64,000 bases of DNA, from positions 1 to 64,000 of the IMG/VR virus record IMGVR_UViG_3300050131_000019. One strand, written 5' to 3'. Position 1 is the stretch's first letter; every line of letters begins with the position of its first letter. The translations under genes were made by a program, and so were the position numbers. Origin of the DNA: a virus. The notes below the pieces were generated by a model. The model was given only the letters and a program-made list of their open reading frames with translations. It did not search any database and was not told the DNA's origin. This document shows positions 21,923 to 29,349 of the stretch, piece after piece.

Positions 21923-22306
21923 TTACTTTACGACCGGGAGTGAAGCGAGATACTGCGCCGCCTTGACGCGCAAGTCGTTCGCCGGAACGATCTTTCCGTT
22001 TGGTGTTCCATCATCCTTGAGCAAGGGCTGTGCCGCGACAATCGCATCGGCGTTATCCCGAATGTAGGTAACAACCGTAGGGATAAAGGCGGCGATCTCA
22101 AGCCATTGACCCGGATACGCTGAAATGGGGAACTGCCCATTCACGCCATACAAGCCAACCGTGCCTCCCTTGACAGCCTTATGTGTGGCATCCGCCGCGC
22201 GGGGCGAGGAGTGTTTCACTGTGAGCTTGGTTGCCTTTGCTGCGGACTGCGCAACAATCTGCGCTTTCAAAGCTGCAATCTGTGTTTCCATTTCTTGCAT
22301 GGTCAT
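21923..22306 (-). CDS. Conserved phage hypothetical protein
   Basis: 127 residues. A helical N-terminus (METQIAALKAQIVAQSAAK), then KGGTVGLYGVNGQFPISAYPGQWLEIAAFIPTV, a short domain (VYGLxxRFPVxLYxxQW) that I associate with small phage proteins of unknown role. Confidence 0.6.
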   Translation of the reverse strand: MTMQEMETQIAALKAQIVAQSAAKATKLTVKHSSPRAADATHKAVKGGTVGLYGVNGQFPISAYPGQWLEIAAFIPTVVTYIRDNADAIVAAQPLLKDDGTPNGKIVPANDLRVKAAQYLASLPVVK

Positions 22307-22380
22307 AATACACTCGTTTTCCGCGCCATAAGCGCTTGTGATTGAATACCTTACAGGGTATTGTCTGCACTCACCTTAGT

Positions 22381-22428
22381 TTACAGGTCGTCCGGTGTTG
22401 GCTGGTCCATACCGTGAGGCTGTTTCAT
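22381..22428 (-). CDS. Possible 15-residue leader peptide
   Basis: MKQPHGMDQPTPDDL behind GAGGCAGCACA, upstream of the 21923 gene. Too short to be certain. Confidence 0.25.
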   Translation of the reverse strand: MKQPHGMDQPTPDDL

Positions 22429-22429
22429 T

Positions 22430-23088
22430 GTGCTGCCTCAATTCCTTACGCCTTCCCTATAGCAATGCAGATGCCAAACTATCGACCGCTCAAAACAAAA
22501 GACTTAGCTGGTAACGTAACTAGTAACATAATGTAAGCTTTACTCGATTGCTGTATACATTTTACAATTTGAGTGTAAAGATTGCCGATGGTCAAATTAT
22601 ACATAGTCTATATGCTTGCAATGCCATACAGTTTGCATTGATCGTTCTATCCTATTGATTGCATTAGACTTACAGATTATGGAAAACTCTTCAATATGAG
22701 GGGCAATAGCACCTGCAAGTGCTTGATTCTATTGGTTTTAGGCCCAATATGCAACCTTTTAGTTGTGTTTTCACTTCTTTCCCCAGTATTTCGTAAACTG
22801 TATTGATTGCAAACGATTTAGCTCAGATAATCCCGCAACGTTGCAAGCAAGTGACCCAATGTAGAGTGGTCGAGAGTCAAATAGTCGAGAGTCTAAGTCT
22901 ATCTGGGCCTGATACTAGCCTAGTCGTTGTCTATTCTTGCTATGTGTAGAGTATAGGGCGCTCTTTAAGTCTATTGTTGTCTATGACATACCTATTCCCC
23001 TAGTAGGGTAGGGTGGGAAGCCCCCTTGACCACCTGCATGACGCCTGAACCTGACTAGCAGAAATCACCATTTATTTCAACGGTTTAC
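22430..23088. other. AT-rich non-coding region, possible replication origin
   Basis: About 650 bases with no supported gene between leftward and rightward arms, visibly richer in A+T than its surroundings. Short direct repeats: GTCGAGAGTC at 22871 and 22888, TATTGATTGCA twice (about 22654 and 22801), and GTCTAT elements near 22900-22990. Leftward promoter-like TTTACA-16-TATACA on the minus strand near 22560. Confidence 0.45.
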
Positions 23089-23117
23089 TTGACACGGCTC
23101 TTCGCTTGTGATACAAT
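23089..23117 (+). promoter_or_regulatory. Rightward early promoter
   Basis: TTGACA (23089-23094), 17 bases, TACAAT (23112-23117), with TGTGA before the -10. It heads the rightward early operon. Confidence 0.8.
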
Positions 23118-23277
23118 GTATTCAGGGTCGAAGAAACCCAATTTCCCAAATAGGGGTACCGGGATGACCAAATTTAAGGTACCATCCCCCGAATGTAATA
23201 CACGTAATATGGAATCTCAGGATTAAGACAGTATTAAGACCATATCGGTAATACACGTAATACAAGGATTGGAATTC
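23118..23277 (+). promoter_or_regulatory. Leader with operator-like repeats
   Basis: Contains GTAATACACGTAATA twice (23195-23209, 23248-23262), ATTAAGAC twice (about 23222, 23232), and an inverted repeat built on GGTACC (23155-23160, 23178-23183). Suggests binding by a repressor or by the product of the following gene. Confidence 0.5.
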
Positions 23278-24051
23278 ATGGCAAAGAGCGAGACAGGATT
23301 TATCTACTTTATTCGTACAGAATCTTCGGACAGGGTTAAGATAGGATATACCGAGGGAAGTCCTAAGAGACGGTTGATCGAACTGTGTATAGGTTCTTCA
23401 GATAACTTAGTACTTGAGGGTGGTATACCCGACGGAACCTTCGGGCATTCGGAAAGGTCGCTACATAAGTTTTTTGAGGAGTTTCATATAAGAGGAGAGT
23501 GGTTCCGAAGGGAAGGAAATCTAGCACTGTTTATTGATAAGTGCGTGGAAGGGGATTTAGTATTAGCAGAAAAGCTATCGACGCCTGTCCCTATTCTAGA
23601 GACATTGAACCAAACAAAATTCAGTACTTTAAAATCCTTTAGAATCCCAAATGACCTTGTCGAAAGAATGGAAAGGCAGGTAGAGAACACCGGGGAGACC
23701 GCTAGCAAGATTATCGTAGACTCCTTATATCAGTACTTCGATAATTCTGATAAGGAGGGAAGATACGAGGCCCTTAATTCTAAAGCACCTGAGCCTTCAC
23801 TTACTCTGGAGGGTATCCGGAGCATATTTGAGGAGTATCTATCTCCGAGACAGACCAAGACAAAGCCTTTTAAGGCTATCCCGGAGATTGGGGTCGTGGA
23901 AGATCAGTCTGAATCCGTTCCGGTCAGCATTCCGGCTGGACTAAGAAATATTCAAAGTCAACAACATTCTGCTCGGTGCGCGTGCTTTATCTGTAAGCCG
24001 CCCAAGGATGCGGTGGCCGAGCCTAAGAAAAAGAAGTGGGGGAAGAAATGA
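23278..24051 (+). CDS. T5orf172/GIY-YIG domain protein with RHH-like middle
   Basis: 257 residues from ATG 23278 (a TTG at 23269 is possible). GFIYFIRTESSDRVKIGYT...RLIEL and HSERSLHKFFEEFHIRGEWF match the T5orf172-type GIY-YIG domain. SFRIPNDLVERMERQVEN...ASKIIVDSLYQY resembles a ribbon-helix-helix DNA-binding unit. A terminal CACFICKPP knuckle precedes a Lys-rich tail. First gene of the rightward operon; could be a homing endonuclease that also represses its own promoter through the upstream repeats. Confidence 0.75.
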   Translation: MAKSETGFIYFIRTESSDRVKIGYTEGSPKRRLIELCIGSSDNLVLEGGIPDGTFGHSERSLHKFFEEFHIRGEWFRREGNLALFIDKCVEGDLVLAEKLSTPVPILETLNQTKFSTLKSFRIPNDLVERMERQVENTGETASKIIVDSLYQYFDNSDKEGRYEALNSKAPEPSLTLEGIRSIFEEYLSPRQTKTKPFKAIPEIGVVEDQSESVPVSIPAGLRNIQSQQHSARCACFICKPPKDAVAEPKKKKWGKK

Positions 24052-24215
24052 CAGAGAAAAAGTTGACTCTTTTGGAAATCGAGATGTTAGAAGCCCTAAT
24101 TGAGGTTCTTCACGCATACGCGGATTATGGAAAAGCGGCACTCAGAGATAGCGACGAGTATACCTCCCTTACTGCGGTACGTCGGGCTATCCGAAATGCG
24201 AGGGGGAAGAAATGA
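24048..24215 (+). CDS. 55-residue hypothetical protein
   Basis: MTEKKLTLLEIEMLEALIEV...RNARGKK, helical. ATGA overlaps at both ends. Not recognised. Confidence 0.65.
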   Translation: MTEKKLTLLEIEMLEALIEVLHAYADYGKAALRDSDEYTSLTAVRRAIRNARGKK

Positions 24216-24568
24216 GCAAGTACCTTATACCTGACGGGATGCTCCAAGCTGGAAGAGGAGCGTATGACGCCTACGTGACAGCCGAAGAAGGTTCTCTCCG
24301 GATTCTAGAAGCTGGGGCAAAATGGTTGTCCGAAAATCCTATCGTGCCTACTCCCGAGCAGCTTCAAAGCATCGCAGATAAGAATAATCGGGGTAAGAGC
24401 TATCCCGAAGCTATTGAGATGTATGTGATCGGATTTCAGAAGATCATGCTCCTTAAGGCCGAGCCGGAGATGATCGGGGAAGAAACGGTCGGCCAGTTCT
24501 GCGCCCGTCATCAAACCATCGGTAAGGCTGTGATCGAAGCTTACCGGAGAGGAAAGGAATCCAAATGA
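24212..24568 (+). CDS. Hypothetical protein
   Basis: 118 residues, helical, with GAKWLSENPIVPTPEQ and FCARHQTIGKAVIEAYRR. Not recognised. ATGA overlap upstream. Confidence 0.6.
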   Translation: MSKYLIPDGMLQAGRGAYDAYVTAEEGSLRILEAGAKWLSENPIVPTPEQLQSIADKNNRGKSYPEAIEMYVIGFQKIMLLKAEPEMIGEETVGQFCARHQTIGKAVIEAYRRGKESK

Positions 24569-24828
24569 AGTATGCACCCGAAGAACACCGGCAGATGCAG
24601 GAAGCCCTCCGAATGCACGAAGGGAAGATCGTAGATACCGTCGTCCTAGATGCAGACGGCGAAGGAACAAAGTTCACCTTCTTTGGCGGGGGAACGTACT
24701 GGCATAGGAATGCTTTTACTGAGGCCGAGCAGCGGCTATACCGAGCGGAGGAAATTATCCGAAATATCCTACACGATGTTTCTGGAAGCTATGTAGCCGC
24801 CGAAGAATTTCTAGAGGAGGCTGAGTGA
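24565..24828 (+). CDS. Hypothetical protein
   Basis: 87 residues, acidic C-terminal helix. ATGA overlap upstream. Not recognised. Confidence 0.6.
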   Translation: MKYAPEEHRQMQEALRMHEGKIVDTVVLDADGEGTKFTFFGGGTYWHRNAFTEAEQRLYRAEEIIRNILHDVSGSYVAAEEFLEEAE

Positions 24829-25019
24829 GTATCCAGACCTTTGAATGTCCCAAGTGCGGGCACCGGCTAGAAAAGATCATCCGGAATTCGGAAAATGCCA
24901 TTACAGTTACCAGAGTCTATTGTCCGGAATGTATCGCCCGGCTCCAGTTGGAAGAGATGAAACAAGTTCTGAGTGTCCCATCCCCGGCCATCTGGAATTG
25001 TTCTAAGGGGTCTCTATGA
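24825..25019 (+). CDS. Zinc-ribbon small protein
   Basis: 64 residues, GTG start overlapping the upstream stop. TFECPKCGHRLEKI and VYCPECIARL form a two-knuckle zinc ribbon. Confidence 0.65.
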   Translation: MSIQTFECPKCGHRLEKIIRNSENAITVTRVYCPECIARLQLEEMKQVLSVPSPAIWNCSKGSL

Positions 25020-25201
25020 ATTGCCCCAGATGCTGGACCGATCTCGGTAATGATCCTAACCGTCCGCACTATGAGCCGGGGATTGATTATGTTCCTTGCG
25101 AACCGTCCCCCGAGGAGCAGGCATTTAAGAGGGAACTGGACTACCGGATGTGGCTAGTTTCGGAAGCTGTACGGGATATTGAGAGGGGGCTTAAAAAATG
25201 A
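25016..25201 (+). CDS. Small CxxC protein
   Basis: 61 residues opening MNCPRCWTDLGNDP. The start resembles that of the next gene (MNCPDCGRDLEK), so the two may be diverged duplicates. Confidence 0.6.
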   Translation: MNCPRCWTDLGNDPNRPHYEPGIDYVPCEPSPEEQAFKRELDYRMWLVSEAVRDIERGLKK

Positions 25202-25419
25202 ATTGTCCGGATTGTGGACGGGACCTAGAAAAGATTCCGGAGCAGTACCGGGATTTTGTACACTCTATCCCCGGAAAATCGGACTGGTGCTTGCCTCCTG
25301 AAAAGTTCTCTCCGGAAGCAGAAGCTGCTCTAGATAAGCAGGCGGAAGCGTTAACAAAACAATTTCGTAAGACCCTAGAGGAGGTACTAAATGGTAACAT
25401 GGTCATATCGTTGGGATGA
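25198..25419 (+). CDS. Small CxxC protein
   Basis: 73 residues opening MNCPDCGRDLEKIPEQ, then a helical C-terminus. Its 3' end overlaps the next gene by 29 bases. Confidence 0.6.
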   Translation: MNCPDCGRDLEKIPEQYRDFVHSIPGKSDWCLPPEKFSPEAEAALDKQAEALTKQFRKTLEEVLNGNMVISLG

Positions 25420-25708
25420 ATCGAAGAAAGGATGGACCCTTCATCGTAGGGTTGACCAGAAATATCTGGCCCGGACAGGATTTACTTGGCGCGGGCCGAG
25501 TTTGTGGTATAATAAACCTATTGGGCCAATCACCCAGTTTAACCACATTCTTAGAGAGACGTTGTTGACGAACTACTATTCAAATTCCTTTTTTAGTAAG
25601 TCACCGTTTCTTGGCGGGATGAGGATGTGTCTTCCAGTTCATTCGGGAAAGACGATCCAGTTCTTTACCTACGGCCTGAAGGAGAAAAATGAAACCCACA
25701 GTTCCTGA
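25391..25708 (+). CDS. Hypothetical protein
   Basis: 105 residues, basic and aromatic. Its coding DNA around 25494-25514 (TTTGTGGTATAATAA) is identical to the phage promoter core, which may be an internal promoter. Overlaps both neighbours. Confidence 0.5.
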   Translation: MVTWSYRWDESKKGWTLHRRVDQKYLARTGFTWRGPSLWYNKPIGPITQFNHILRETLLTNYYSNSFFSKSPFLGGMRMCLPVHSGKTIQFFTYGLKEKNETHSS

Positions 25709-25955
25709 AGTTCTACCGCTTGTCTGGGACCTATATGATAGAAGTCTGGACGGGTGCTGCCTGCATATCGTTCTGGACGACGGAAACGTAGATGATGCTT
25801 CTGTAAAGTTCTGTATGCGATACGCAGAGGAGATGGTCCACTGGGAGTGCCTATGTCTAGCTGAAACTTTGCTGCACATGAGTAAAACCCAAAGGACTCA
25901 GCTATCTAGCCGAGCCTACGAAAGGCAGCATCTGAGATACCACGGAGGAGCCTAA
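25689..25955 (+). CDS. Conserved phage hypothetical protein
   Basis: 88 residues: a short segment LDGCCLHIVLDDGNVDDASVKFC resembles a family seen in phage genomes (CxLHIVLDDxNxxD). Function unknown. Confidence 0.65.
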   Translation: MKPTVPEVLPLVWDLYDRSLDGCCLHIVLDDGNVDDASVKFCMRYAEEMVHWECLCLAETLLHMSKTQRTQLSSRAYERQHLRYHGGA

Positions 25956-26398
25956 TGGAAGAAACACGAAACAGTAAGCACTGGCTGGTAAGCCCACCAC
26001 CGCCCGGAATCCTGATCTCGGTGTTTGATACTCGGGATAATCGCGGGTGGCGCGTCATGTATCCGGAAGAAATTTCAGCCCGCCTCCCGGAGTATCTTTA
26101 CTGGAGGGTCACTGGAGTAGGAGAAGAAATGGATCACCCAGCCGTGCCTAATGCCGCTGCGTACTATATTCTCAAGGTCAAGGACTACGGGGATGTGGTC
26201 TTCTACGGTACTGAAGTTGAGGCGGAAGACCTAAAGATGACTTGGGAACTCCGGAGCAAGAGTAGCGTCTTCCTCAAGAAGGCTACTAAGAGTGATCCTA
26301 AACACAAGAAGCTGGTATCGGACGAGATCGAAGCTATCCGGTTGGATCGGTCGTTTGGAATCCAGATTCCCCCGGTTCAGACAGATGGGTGGTTCTAA
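25955..26398 (+). CDS. Hypothetical protein
   Basis: 147 residues, ending RSFGIQIPPVQTDGWF. Ribosome site GGAGG. Not recognised. Confidence 0.6.
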   Translation: MEETRNSKHWLVSPPPPGILISVFDTRDNRGWRVMYPEEISARLPEYLYWRVTGVGEEMDHPAVPNAAAYYILKVKDYGDVVFYGTEVEAEDLKMTWELRSKSSVFLKKATKSDPKHKKLVSDEIEAIRLDRSFGIQIPPVQTDGWF

Positions 26399-26577
26399 TG
26401 CTTACTGAGGAAAGACTCAAAGAAATTTTGGATTACAAGGGCCGCAATCTTGGGGTGTTTCCCAAGTGTTGTCCTTGGTCGATAGCTACCTACAAAGAAA
26501 TACTGTCTCTTGCCCAAGAGGTCTTCTGCTGGAGAAACATACAGGATTGGGAAGAGAAGTACGGGGGAACTAAATGA
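26398..26577 (+). CDS. Small hypothetical protein
   Basis: 59 residues from MLTEERLKEIL; its ATG overlaps the upstream TAA by one base. Not recognised. Confidence 0.55.
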   Translation: MLTEERLKEILDYKGRNLGVFPKCCPWSIATYKEILSLAQEVFCWRNIQDWEEKYGGTK

Positions 26578-26753
26578 AATTCGGTAAAAGTTTTCAAGAC
26601 GGGGTACTAGAGAATCTCCTCTTCCACCAAGAGCAGGACGCCGTGGCCCACAACAAGAAGTGGGATAGGATAGCTTTCTGGGGATTTATCTTTGCATGGG
26701 CTATGCTTTTTGCTGGGGTAATATGGAGCGATCTAGCAAGAGGAGTCTTATGA
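26574..26753 (+). CDS. 59-residue membrane protein
   Basis: A charged N-terminal half, then AFWGFIFAWAMLFAGVIW, one transmembrane helix, and a short C-terminal tail. ATGA overlaps both sides. Confidence 0.6.
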   Translation: MKFGKSFQDGVLENLLFHQEQDAVAHNKKWDRIAFWGFIFAWAMLFAGVIWSDLARGVL

Positions 26754-27082
26754 GTCAGTTACTGTTTTCTTTAACTTCGAAGGACTTTGTGTTTCAGACT
26801 TTTTGTACCGGGGGTAATGGAGGCCAGCATCGTAATGCTAAGCAGAACGGGGTTCGGTGTATACATCCTCCTTCTGGAGCGAGGGCGGAGCATAGGGACG
26901 GTCGGGACCAGCCTAAGAATAGACAGGAGGCATTTCGGAAGTGCTGCGAAACTCCGGAGTTCAAGGCTTGGCACCGGACGGAAGTTTTTCGGCGTCTTGG
27001 CAAGACAAAAGATATAGAACGGATTGTAGATGAGCAGATGGACTCTAAAAACATAAAGGTGGAATACTATGAGTCTTTATAA
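26750..27082 (+). CDS. Class I release-factor-like (GGQ) protein
   Basis: 110 residues containing GNGGQHRNAKQNGVRCIHPPSG and RDQPKNRQEAF, the catalytic GGQ domain of class I peptide chain release factors/ArfB-type peptidyl-tRNA hydrolases. The codon-recognition and ribosome-binding domains of full release factors are absent. It probably hydrolyses peptidyl-tRNA on stalled or selected ribosomes. Start at ATG 26750 (ATGA overlap) rather than further upstream. Confidence 0.75.
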   Translation: MSQLLFSLTSKDFVFQTFCTGGNGGQHRNAKQNGVRCIHPPSGARAEHRDGRDQPKNRQEAFRKCCETPEFKAWHRTEVFRRLGKTKDIERIVDEQMDSKNIKVEYYESL

Positions 27083-27326
27083 AGAAGGCATACACATGAT
27101 GTTGCCAAGCGAGGACGAGTCTATCCGCAGGCAGGCCGCGCAGTATTTTCACTACATGTACGCGGATCAGGAGACTCTTACCTTCGGGCAGGCTATTGAA
27201 GCCTTGGTAATCCTCAACAAGGCTCTTACTGAACGGCTCAGAGCGTATGAGAAGGCGGAACTAGATCGGGCGATGCTCTCCGTTTCTCCCGTATACATCA
27301 CGGATGATCCACTCGCAAAAAGATGA
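27069..27326 (+). CDS. Small hypothetical protein
   Basis: 85 residues, helical (QAIEALVILNKALTERLRAYEKAEL). Overlaps the upstream gene by 14 bases. Not recognised. Confidence 0.6.
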   Translation: MSLYKEGIHMMLPSEDESIRRQAAQYFHYMYADQETLTFGQAIEALVILNKALTERLRAYEKAELDRAMLSVSPVYITDDPLAKR

Positions 27327-27553
27327 ATACTATAAAGCGACGTGTAACTCTAAGGGTTTGTATGTTTTGCGGGCACCGATGGCGGTACAAGAAATGCCTT
27401 CGGGTCCGGTGCCCGGAGTGCCGGAAGAACCAGACTGAAAAAATACAAAAAGTAAAAAAGATGACACCAGTTCCGGAAACTGGAAACCAGACGCTCGAAA
27501 ATATTCGAAAAGAATTTCTCCAGAAATACCTTGACAAGGATAAGGACTTGTGA
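27323..27553 (+). CDS. Basic zinc-knuckle protein
   Basis: 76 residues with CMFCGHRWRYKKCLRVRCPECRK, a two-knuckle zinc ribbon, and a lysine-rich C-terminus. The next promoter lies inside its 3' end. Confidence 0.65.
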   Translation: MNTIKRRVTLRVCMFCGHRWRYKKCLRVRCPECRKNQTEKIQKVKKMTPVPETGNQTLENIRKEFLQKYLDKDKDL

Positions 27554-27559
27554 TATAAT
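27531..27559 (+). promoter_or_regulatory. Perfect-consensus sigma-70 promoter
   Basis: TTGACA (27531-27536), 17 bases ending TGTGA, TATAAT (27554-27559). Precedes a small exported protein gene. Confidence 0.85.
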
Positions 27560-27581
27560 GTACTTAGACTGGAAAAAAGGG

Positions 27582-27812
27582 ATGATACTTCTAGTTCTCG
27601 GGATGGCTTCTGCACAGAGTTCCTTACCTCCTGAGACCTTTCAGTCTGAACTGTTTTTGTCCTCGGTACAATGTCATATCAGAGATGGCGTTGTCTATAA
27701 CTGTAGGTTGAACAAGGATAAGAAGCTAGACGACGCTGTACAAGAGCTATACGATCTATATCAATCGAGTCTAGACTCCGGGGATGGTCCAGACGAAAGT
27801 GCGCCCGAATGA
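27582..27812 (+). CDS. Small exported protein, paralogue of the 58397 gene
   Basis: 76 residues from MILLVLGMASAQSS, a short signal peptide. The mature part VQCHIRDGVVYNCRLNKDKKLDDAVQELYDLY aligns with the gene at 58397 (ITCQIVDNG...DCKIRDGFTLDDV), sharing two cysteines. The longer reading frame upstream begins before the expected transcription start. Periplasmic or envelope role inferred. Confidence 0.65.
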   Translation: MILLVLGMASAQSSLPPETFQSELFLSSVQCHIRDGVVYNCRLNKDKKLDDAVQELYDLYQSSLDSGDGPDESAPE

Positions 27813-28024
27813 TTACCTGCCTTGAGTGCCTAACCCGAGAAGCCTGCCCCGGCTACAGCCACTGTAAGCAGTGTGAGGGCGCGGGTATTACAGGCGTCGT
27901 TCGGTTTGATACTACGGCGCTTTCCAGAGGACTTCGGGAGGAGTTTGATAAATTCGATAAGCGAATCTACGACCTTGAAGTAGCTCTTGGCCTACGTCAA
28001 GGCGTGAACAATAACGAGGGATAA
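27809..28024 (+). CDS. Cys-rich small protein
   Basis: 71 residues with CLECLTREACPGYSHCKQCEG, four or more cysteines in a zinc-binding arrangement, then an acidic helix. ATGA overlap upstream. Confidence 0.6.
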   Translation: MITCLECLTREACPGYSHCKQCEGAGITGVVRFDTTALSRGLREEFDKFDKRIYDLEVALGLRQGVNNNEG

Positions 28025-28033
28025 AAGGAGAAT

Positions 28034-28279
28034 ATGAAATATTCAAGAGAACAATACGAGCGGGCAGCAAAGTACTATGATACCTATTTCTCTAGGGGTG
28101 GTTTTTATTCTGATCCGGATAGGTGGGTAAAACTGTATGAAGAGGTTGGAAACGGGAGAAGTACTGACACAGAATTACAAGCAAAACTATTCGTAGAAGG
28201 TCTATACGGAGGACCTGCTTTCTCTCTTGGACACAGTAACATTGCTCGTACTGCGACTGGACTGGGGCGGGTTTTATAA
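28034..28279 (+). CDS. Chimeric small protein ending in a portal-like peptide
   Basis: 81 residues. The first 60 (MKYSREQYERAAKYYDTYF...DRWVKLYEE...TELQAKLF) resemble the genes at 11084 and 11704. The C-terminus GHSNIARTATG is identical in 11 residues to the portal (38061-38092), with 28 of 32 bases identical and all four differences synonymous. Ribosome site AAAGGAG. Probably a recombinant; function unknown. Confidence 0.65.
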   Translation: MKYSREQYERAAKYYDTYFSRGGFYSDPDRWVKLYEEVGNGRSTDTELQAKLFVEGLYGGPAFSLGHSNIARTATGLGRVL

Positions 28280-28298
28280 TTTCCAAATGAGGGATAAA

Positions 28299-28505
28299 AT
28301 GATATCTTGTGTTTTCAACTTTCCCCTACCCGAAACTCAAGAGGCTATCGACTTCTTGGTCGTTGAGACTCGTCATGCCGTTCAAAAAGCCCAAGTGGAC
28401 AACCCGGAGCTTCTAAAGCCCGGAGTGTTTTTTGTAACGATCTCCGCAGGAGATGTTGGTGTAACCACGGAGGAAGATAAATTTGAGTACCACCCGGAGG
28501 GATAG
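28299..28505 (+). CDS. Small hypothetical protein
   Basis: 68 residues from MISCVFNFPLPETQE behind GAGGG; alpha/beta. Not recognised. Confidence 0.55.
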   Translation: MISCVFNFPLPETQEAIDFLVVETRHAVQKAQVDNPELLKPGVFFVTISAGDVGVTTEEDKFEYHPEG

Positions 28506-28885
28506 TGACTCAGGTAAGAGGGTTTAAGCCTTCGGCAAAGTACCAAAGGCTATACAATAGGTACAACAAATTGTACTTCTCGGGGGAGCTACCACCATGT
28601 ATAGTGGGTGCTGCGCCTTTGCTAAAGATTGAATACGTCGAGAACAAAGTTTTTGGAAAGTCTAAAAAAGTGTCAGGAGGGGAATATGCCTTGCTATGCT
28701 GGGAAGATGATCAGTCCTATATTATCCTAGATAAAGGAACTACTGTTTTTCATATAGTGATCGCAAAGCAGTCGGTTCTTCACGAGCAAATTCATCTATA
28801 CTTGGGAACACGAGGCCACGGTAAAGAATTCAAGGACCAGATCAGAAGGATCGCTGCTCTAGGCGCGTTGGATACCCTAATCTAG
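28505..28885 (+). CDS. SprT-like zinc metallopeptidase
   Basis: 126 residues, GTG start. VLHEQIHLYLG is the HExxH zinc site, and RGHGKEFKDQIRRI supplies the third histidine in the SprT arrangement. An N-terminal segment YQRLYNRYNKLYFSGELP matches the start of SprT-like domains. No C-terminal zinc ribbon. SprT relatives cut DNA-protein crosslinks; the phage role is unknown. It lies between portal-like and capsid-like fragment genes. Confidence 0.75.
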   Translation: MTQVRGFKPSAKYQRLYNRYNKLYFSGELPPCIVGAAPLLKIEYVENKVFGKSKKVSGGEYALLCWEDDQSYIILDKGTTVFHIVIAKQSVLHEQIHLYLGTRGHGKEFKDQIRRIAALGALDTLI

Positions 28886-28900
28886 AAGGAAAAGGAAACT

Positions 28901-29278
28901 ATGTATACACTCAGTTTGGTACACAATACGGCCTTCCCCGAACCGGGAGAATTTTTCAACAACACTAAGAATGGCGGGGTTCTAACAATGTCTCGTCTTC
29001 GTCGAGAAGTCTTGCGGGCGAGTGTCGAAGGTCTGGAAACTTTCGAGGATAAAAAGTATCGGGGCTGGATTCATCCCTATGTCCTGCACGACGTTCTTAA
29101 TGATGCCTCCTTTAACGGATTAACAGATATTATAGCACGCGGAGAGAAGAAAGACAAAGCATTTGTATCAATAACTCTTGCGGGAGTTGAGTTTATTTCA
29201 ACGACAGACGTTCGGGTCTCTACCTTTATCTTCGGTAAAAACTCTGATCCCCTCGATCTTAAACTTATCTACATCTAA
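28901..29278 (+). CDS. Capsid-protein fragment paralogue
   Basis: 125 residues. From about residue 29 it aligns with capsid exon 2: LTMSRLRREVLR, GWIHPYVLHDVLNDASFNGLTDI (capsid GVINPLVVHDIYNDASFNGLTDI), LAGVEFISTTD, TFIFGK. It lacks the capsid N-terminal arm and C-terminus and has a new start with a strong AAGGAAA site. DNA is diverged, so it is not a recent copy. Remnant or a domesticated capsid-domain protein. Confidence 0.7.
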   Translation: MYTLSLVHNTAFPEPGEFFNNTKNGGVLTMSRLRREVLRASVEGLETFEDKKYRGWIHPYVLHDVLNDASFNGLTDIIARGEKKDKAFVSITLAGVEFISTTDVRVSTFIFGKNSDPLDLKLIYI

Positions 29279-29340
29279 AGTAACCAAAATATAGGGTACT
29301 AAAGATTTATTTGAAATGGTTACTATTCTGGCCGGATTTG

Positions 29341-29349
29341 TGGTATAAT
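29341..29349 (+). promoter_or_regulatory. Extended -10 promoter
   Basis: TGGTATAAT with weak -35. The preceding GGATTTG is shared with other phage promoters here. Drives the structured leader and the virion gene at 29690. Confidence 0.6.

Noticed and set aside
24305-24677. Overlapping minus-strand frames opposite the 24212 and 24565 genes
   Set aside because: Antisense to a tightly coupled plus-strand operon; no own start signals.
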